DNA of 64,000 nt from Nemertoderma westbladi. Its lineage: Eukaryota; Xenacoelomorpha; Nemertodermatida; Nemertodermatidae. Location of the stretch: the NCBI GenBank assembly GCA_032718475.1, contig JAUCBJ010004292.1, positions 22,804 through 86,803 of the forward strand, written 5' to 3'. The position numbers and the translations under genes were made by a program. Under the pieces are notes generated by a model that searched no databases, was not told the origin of the DNA, and was given only the letters and a program-made list of their open reading frames with translations. Positions 58,201 to 64,000 of this stretch are shown one piece after another. Each line of letters begins with the position of its first letter. Positions within the stretch are counted from its first letter, which is position 1.

Positions 58201-61200
58201 TAGACTATAACTACTGTATCTCTTACAACCGTAGTCAGGGCCTTAGACTATAACTACTGTATCTCTTACAACCGTAGTCAGTAGCAACCGTAGTCAGGCC
58301 TTAGACTATAACTACTGTATCTCTTACAACCGTAGTCAGTAGCAACCATAGTCAGGCCTTAGACTATAACTACTGTATCTCTTACAACCGTAGTCAGGCC
58401 TTAGACTATAACTACTGTATCTCTTACAACCGTAGTCAGTAGCAACCATAGTCAGGCCTTAGACTATAACTACTGTATCTCTTACAACCGTAGTCAGTAG
58501 CAACCGTAGTCAGGGCCTTAGACTATAACTACTGTATCTCTTACAACCGTAGTCAGGGCCTTAGACTATAACTACTGTATCTCTTACAACCGTAGTCAGT
58601 AGCAACCGTAGTCAGGCCTTAGACTATAACTACTGTATCTCTTACAACCGTAGTCAGTAGCAACCGTAGTCAGGGCCTTAGACTATAACTACTGTATCTC
58701 TTACAACCGTAGTCAGTAGCAACCATAGTCAGGGCCTTAGACTATAACTACTGTATCTCTTACAACCGTAGTCAGTAGCAACCGTAGTCAGGGCCTTAGA
58801 CTATAACTACTGTATCTCTTACAACCGTAGTCAGTAGCAACCATAGTCAGGCCTTAGACTATAACTACTGTATCTCTTACAACCGTAGTCAGTAGCAACC
58901 GTAGTCAGGGCCTTAGACTATAACTACTGTATCTCTTACAACCGTAGTCAGGGCCTTAGACTATAACTACTGTATCTCTTACAACCGTAGTCAGTAGCAA
59001 CCGTAGTCAGGCCTTAGACTATAACTACTGTATCTCTTACAACCGTAGTCAGTAGCAACCGTAGTCAGGGCCTTAGACTATAACTACTGTATCTCTTACA
59101 ACCGTAGTCAGTAGCAACCATAGTCAGGCCTTAGACTATAACTACTGTATCTCTTACAACCGTAGTCAGTAGCAACCGTAGTCAGGGCCTTAGACTATAA
59201 CTACTGTATCTCTTACAACCGTAGTCAGGGCCTTAGACTATAACTACTGTATCTCTTACAACCGTAGTCAGTAGCAACCGTAGTCAGGCCTTAGACTATA
59301 ACTACTGTATCTCTTACAACCGTAGTCAGTAGCAACCGTAGTCAGGGCCTTAGACTATAACTACTGTATCTCTTACAACCGTAGTCAGGGCCTTAGACTA
59401 TAACTACTGTATCTCTTACAACCGTAGTCAGTAGCAACCGTAGTCAGGGCCTTAGACTATAACTACTGTATCTCTTACAACCGTAGTCAGGGCCTTAGAC
59501 TATAACTACTGTATCTCTTACAACCGTAGTCAGTAGCAACCGTAGTCAGGCCTTAGACTATAACTACTGTATCTCTTACAACCGTAGTCAGTAGCAACCA
59601 TAGTCAGGGCCTTAGACTATAACTACTGTATCTCTTACAACCGTAGTCAGTAGCAACCGTAGTCAGGGCCTTAGACTATAACTACTGTATCTCTTACAAC
59701 CGTAGTCAGTAGCAACCGTAGTCAGGCCTTAGACTATAACTACTGTATCTCTTACAACCGTAGTCAGGGCCTTAGACTATAACTACTGTATCTCTTACAA
59801 CCGTAGTCAGGGCCTTAGACTATAACTACTGTATCTCTTACAACCGTAGTCAGTAGCAACCATAGTCAGGCCTTAGACTATAACTACTGTATCTCTTACA
59901 ACCGTAGTCAGTAGCAACCGTAGTCAGGGCCTTAGACTATAACTACTGTATCTCTTACAACCGTAGTCAGGGCCTTAGACTATAACTACTGTATCTCTTA
60001 CAACCGTAGTCAGGCCTTAGACTATAACTACTGTATCTCTTACAACCGTAGTCAGTAGCAACCGTAGTCAGGCCTTAGACTATAACTACTGTATCTCTTA
60101 CAACCGTAGTCAGTAGCAACCGTAGTCAGGGCCTTAGACTATAACTACTGTATCTCTTACAACCGTAGTCAGTAGCAACCGTAGTCAGGCCTTAGACTAT
60201 AACTACTGTATCTCTTACAACCGTAGTCAGTAGCAACCATAGTCAGGCCTTAGACTATAACTACTGTATCTCTTACAACCGTAGTCAGTAGCAACCGTAG
60301 TCAGGGCCTTAGACTATAACTACTGTATCTCTTACAACCGTAGTCAGTAGCAACCGTAGTCAGGGCCTTAGACTATAACTACTGTATCTCTTACAACCGT
60401 AGTCAGTAGCAACCGTAGTCAGGGCCTTAGACTATAACTACTGTATCTCTTACAACCGTAGTCAGTAGCAACCGTAGTCAGGGCCTTAGACTATAACTAC
60501 TGTATCTCTTACAACCGTAGTCAGTAGCAACCGTAGTCAGGCCTTAGACTATAACTACTGTATCTCTTACAACCGTAGTCAGTAGCAACCGTAGTCAGGC
60601 CTTAGACTATAACTACTGTATCTCTTACAACCGTAGTCAGGGCCTTAGACTATAACTACTGTATCTCTTACAACCGTAGTCAGTAGCAACCGTAGTCAGG
60701 GCCTTAGACTATAACTACTGTATCTCTTACAACCGTAGTCAGTAGCAACCGTAGTCAGGGCCTTAGACTATAACTACTGTATCTCTTACAACCGTAGTCA
60801 GTAGCAACCGTAGTCAGGGCCTTAGACTATAACTACTGTATCTCTTACAACCGTAGTCAGTAGCAACCGTAGTCAGGGCCTTAGACTATAACTACTGTAT
60901 CTCTTACAACCGTAGTCAGTAGCAACCGTAGTCAGGGCCTTAGACTATAACTACTGTATCTCTTACAACCGTAGTCAGTAGCAACCGTAGTCAGGGCCTT
61001 AGACTATAACTACTGTATCTCTTACAACCGTAGTCAGGGCCTTAGACTATAACTACTGTATCTCTTACAACCGTAGTCAGTAGCAACCGTAGTCAGGCCT
61101 TAGACTATAACTACTGTATCTCTTACAACCGTAGTCAGGCCTTAGACTATAACTACTGTATCTCTTACAACCGTAGTCAGTAGCAACCGTAGTCAGGCCT

Positions 61201-64000
61201 TAGACTATAACTACTGTATCTCTTACAACCGTAGTCAGTAGCAACCGTAGTCAGGGCCTTAGACTATAACTACTGTATCTCTTACAACCGTAGTCAGTAG
61301 CAACCGTAGTCAGGGCCTTAGACTATAACTACTGTATCTCTTACAACCGTAGTCAGTAGCAACCGTAGTCAGGGCCTTAGACTATAACTACTGTATCTCT
61401 TACAACCGTAGTCAGGGCCTTAGACTATAACTACTGTATCTCTTACAACCGTAGTCAGGGCCTTAGACTATAACTACTGTATCTCTTACAACCGTAGTCA
61501 GGGCCTTAGACTATAACTACTGTATCTCTTACAACCGTAGTCAGTAGCAACCGTAGTCAGGCCTTAGACTATAACTACTGTATCTCTTACAACCGTAGTC
61601 AGGGCCTTAGACTATAACTACTGTATCTCTTACAACCGTAGTCAGTAGCAACCATAGTCAGGCCTTAGACTATAACTACTGTATCTCTTACAACCGTAGT
61701 CAGGCCTTAGACTATAACTACTGTATCTCTTACAACCGTAGTCAGGGCCTTAGACTATAACTACTGTATCTCTTACAACCGTAGTCAGTAGCAACCGTAG
61801 TCAGGCCTTAGACTATAACTACTGTATCTCTTACAACCGTAGTCAGGCCTTAGACTATAACTACTGTATCTCTTACAACCGTAGTCAGGGCCTTAGACTA
61901 TAACTACTGTATCTCTTACAACCGTAGTCAGTAGCAACCGTAGTCAGGGCCTTAGACTATAACTACTGTATCTCTTACAACCGTAGTCAGTAGCAACCGT
62001 AGTCAGGCCTTAGACTATAACTACTGTATCTCTTACAACCGTAGTCAGTAGCAACCGTAGTCAGGGCCTTAGACTATAACTACTGTATCTCTTACAACCG
62101 TAGTCAGGCCTTAGACTATAACTACTGTATCTCTTACAACCGTAGTCAGTAGCAACCGTAGTCAGGCCTTAGACTATAACTACTGTATCTCTTACAACCG
62201 TAGTCAGTAGCAACCGTAGTCAGGGCCTTAGACTATAACTACTGTATCTCTTACAACCGTAGTCAGTAGCAACCGTAGTCAGGCCTTAGACTATAACTAC
62301 TGTATCTCTTACAACCGTAGTCAGTAGCAACCGTAGTCAGGGCCTTAGACTATAACTACTGTATCTCTTACAACCGTAGTCAGTAGCAACCGTAGTCAGG
62401 CCTTAGACTATAACTACTGTATCTCTTACAACCGTAGTCAGTAGCAACCGTAGTCAGGCCTTAGACTATAACTACTGTATCTCTTACAACCGTAGTCAGT
62501 AGCAACCATAGTCAGGCCTTAGACTATAACTACTGTATCTCTTACAACCGTAGTCAGTAGCAACCATAGTCAGGGCCTTAGACTATAACTACTGTATCTC
62601 TTACAACCGTAGTCAGTAGCAACCGTAGTCAGGCCTTAGACTATAACTACTGTATCTCTTACAACCGTAGTCAGTAGCAACCGTAGTCAGGCCTTAGACT
62701 ATAACTACTGTATCTCTTACAACCGTAGTCAGTAGCAACCGTAGTCAGGCCTTAGACTATAACTACTGTATCTCTTACAACCGTAGTCAGGCCTTAGACT
62801 ATAACTACTGTATCTCTTACAACCGTAGTCAGTAGCAACCGTAGTCAGGCCTTAGACTATAACTACTGTATCTCTTACAACCGTAGTCAGTAGCAACCGT
62901 AGTCAGGGCCTTAGACTATAACTACTGTATCTCTTACAACCGTAGTCAGGGCCTTAGACTATAACTACTGTATCTCTTACAACCGTAGTCAGTAGCAACC
63001 GTAGTCAGGGCCTTAGACTATAACTACTGTATCTCTTACAACCGTAGTCAGTAGCAACCGTAGTCAGGGCCTTAGACTATAACTACTGTATCTCTTACAA
63101 CCGTAGTCAGGGCCTTAGACTATAACTACTGTATCTCTTACAACCGTAGTCAGTAGCAACCGTAGTCAGGCCTTAGACTATAACTACTGTATCTCTTACA
63201 ACCGTAGTCAGGGCCTTAGACTATAACTACTGTATCTCTTACAACCGTAGTCAGTAGCAACCGTAGTCAGGCCTTAGACTATAACTACTGTATCTCTTAC
63301 AACCGTAGTCAGTAGCAACCGTAGTCAGGCCTTAGACTATAACTACTGTATCTCTTACAACCGTAGTCAGGCCTTAGACTATAACTACTGTATCTCTTAC
63401 AACCGTAGTCAGTAGCAACCGTAGTCAGGCCTTAGACTATAACTACTGTATCTCTTACAACCGTAGTCAGTAGCAACCATAGTCAGGGCCTTAGACTATA
63501 ACTACTGTATCTCTTACAACCGTAGTCAGGGCCTTAGACTATAACTACTGTATCTCTTACAACCGTAGTCAGTAGCAACCGTAGTCAGGCCTTAGACTAT
63601 AACTACTGTATCTCTTACAACCGTAGTCAGGCCTTAGACTATAACTACTGTATCTCTTACAACCGTAGTCAGGCCTTAGACTATAACTACTGTATCTCTT
63701 ACAACCGTAGTCAGTAGCAACCGTAGTCAGGCCTTAGACTATAACTACTGTATCTCTTACAACCGTAGTCAGGCCTTAGACTATAACTACTGTATCTCTT
63801 ACAACCGTAGTCAGTAGCAACCGTAGTCAGGCCTTAGACTATAACTACTGTATCTCTTACAACCGTAGTCAGTAGCAACCGTAGTCAGGGCCTTAGACTA
63901 TAACTACTGTATCTCTTACAACCGTAGTCAGGCCTTAGACTATAACTACTGTATCTCTTACAACCGTAGTCAGTAGCAACCGTAGTCAGGGCCTTAGACT
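55255..64000. repeat. 42-59-bp satellite, second block, running off the window
   Basis: The same unit family as 50938-52986. The rare variant CCTTAGATTATAAC occurs at about 51600 and 55826 in similar neighbourhoods, so both sides of the LINE share higher-order blocks. The block extends to the last base, so the total length is unknown. No gene is seen in these 8.7 kb. Confidence 0.97.

Noticed and set aside
23466-64000. CRISPR array
   Set aside because: The repeats are back-to-back tandem units without unique spacers, in an animal genome with spliced exons.

Overview
This window is animal (metazoan) nuclear DNA, probably from a marine invertebrate. Spliced exons with GT-AG borders, a BEL/Pao-type LTR retrotransposon, several non-LTR retrotransposons, MITE-like elements and very long satellite arrays all point that way. 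I see no bacterial or viral gene organisation, and the phylum cannot be fixed from the sequence alone.

Layout. (1) 1-14683: an RTE-like LINE on the plus strand is split by a 12.8-kb LTR retrotransposon (569-13346). That element has near-identical LTRs of about 1.18 kb, a 5-bp target duplication (GGTGA), a BEL/Pao-type gag and protease, and no reverse transcriptase, RNase H or integrase catalytic core. It also carries an undescribed, frame-broken ORF cluster before its 3' LTR. (2) 14684-23465: AT-rich DNA with no gene I can support. It holds a LINE fragment (20766-22259) interrupted by a 0.9-kb TIR-like insertion, a hAT-like MITE (22824-23260) and several inverted repeats. (3) 23466-30740: four unrelated tandem arrays with units of 16, 17, 50 and 31 bp, and a foldback element at 29143-29371. 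(4) 30848-50564: the one recognisable host gene, a repulsive guidance molecule (RGM) homologue. Its four 3' exons are at 30848-31065, 31291-31548, 39879-40073 and 50112-50564. The signal-peptide exon is not recognised and should lie upstream. (5) 50938-64000: a fourth long satellite (42-59-bp units), split by a Jockey-like LINE with an open RT ORF, running off the window end.

Most striking observation. The two large introns of the RGM gene are almost entirely satellite, and each satellite is built from the gene's own exon-intron boundary. The 68/71-bp unit of the second intron copies the last 45 nt of exon 2 plus its 5' splice donor, about 95-100 times. The 38-43-bp unit of the third intron copies the 3' splice acceptor plus the first 10 nt of exon 4, roughly 240 times. 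The acceptor before exon 3 is also repeated in tandem. The gene must therefore choose one authentic splice site from hundreds of near-identical copies. Upstream choice at exon 4 meets an in-frame UAG in the last unit.

The RGM exons join in phase 0 within the window and should encode the RGM N domain, the autocleaved GDPH site, the RGM C domain and a C-terminal GPI signal. Everything else recognisable is mobile or tandem-repeat DNA, and tandem arrays make up a little over half of the window.
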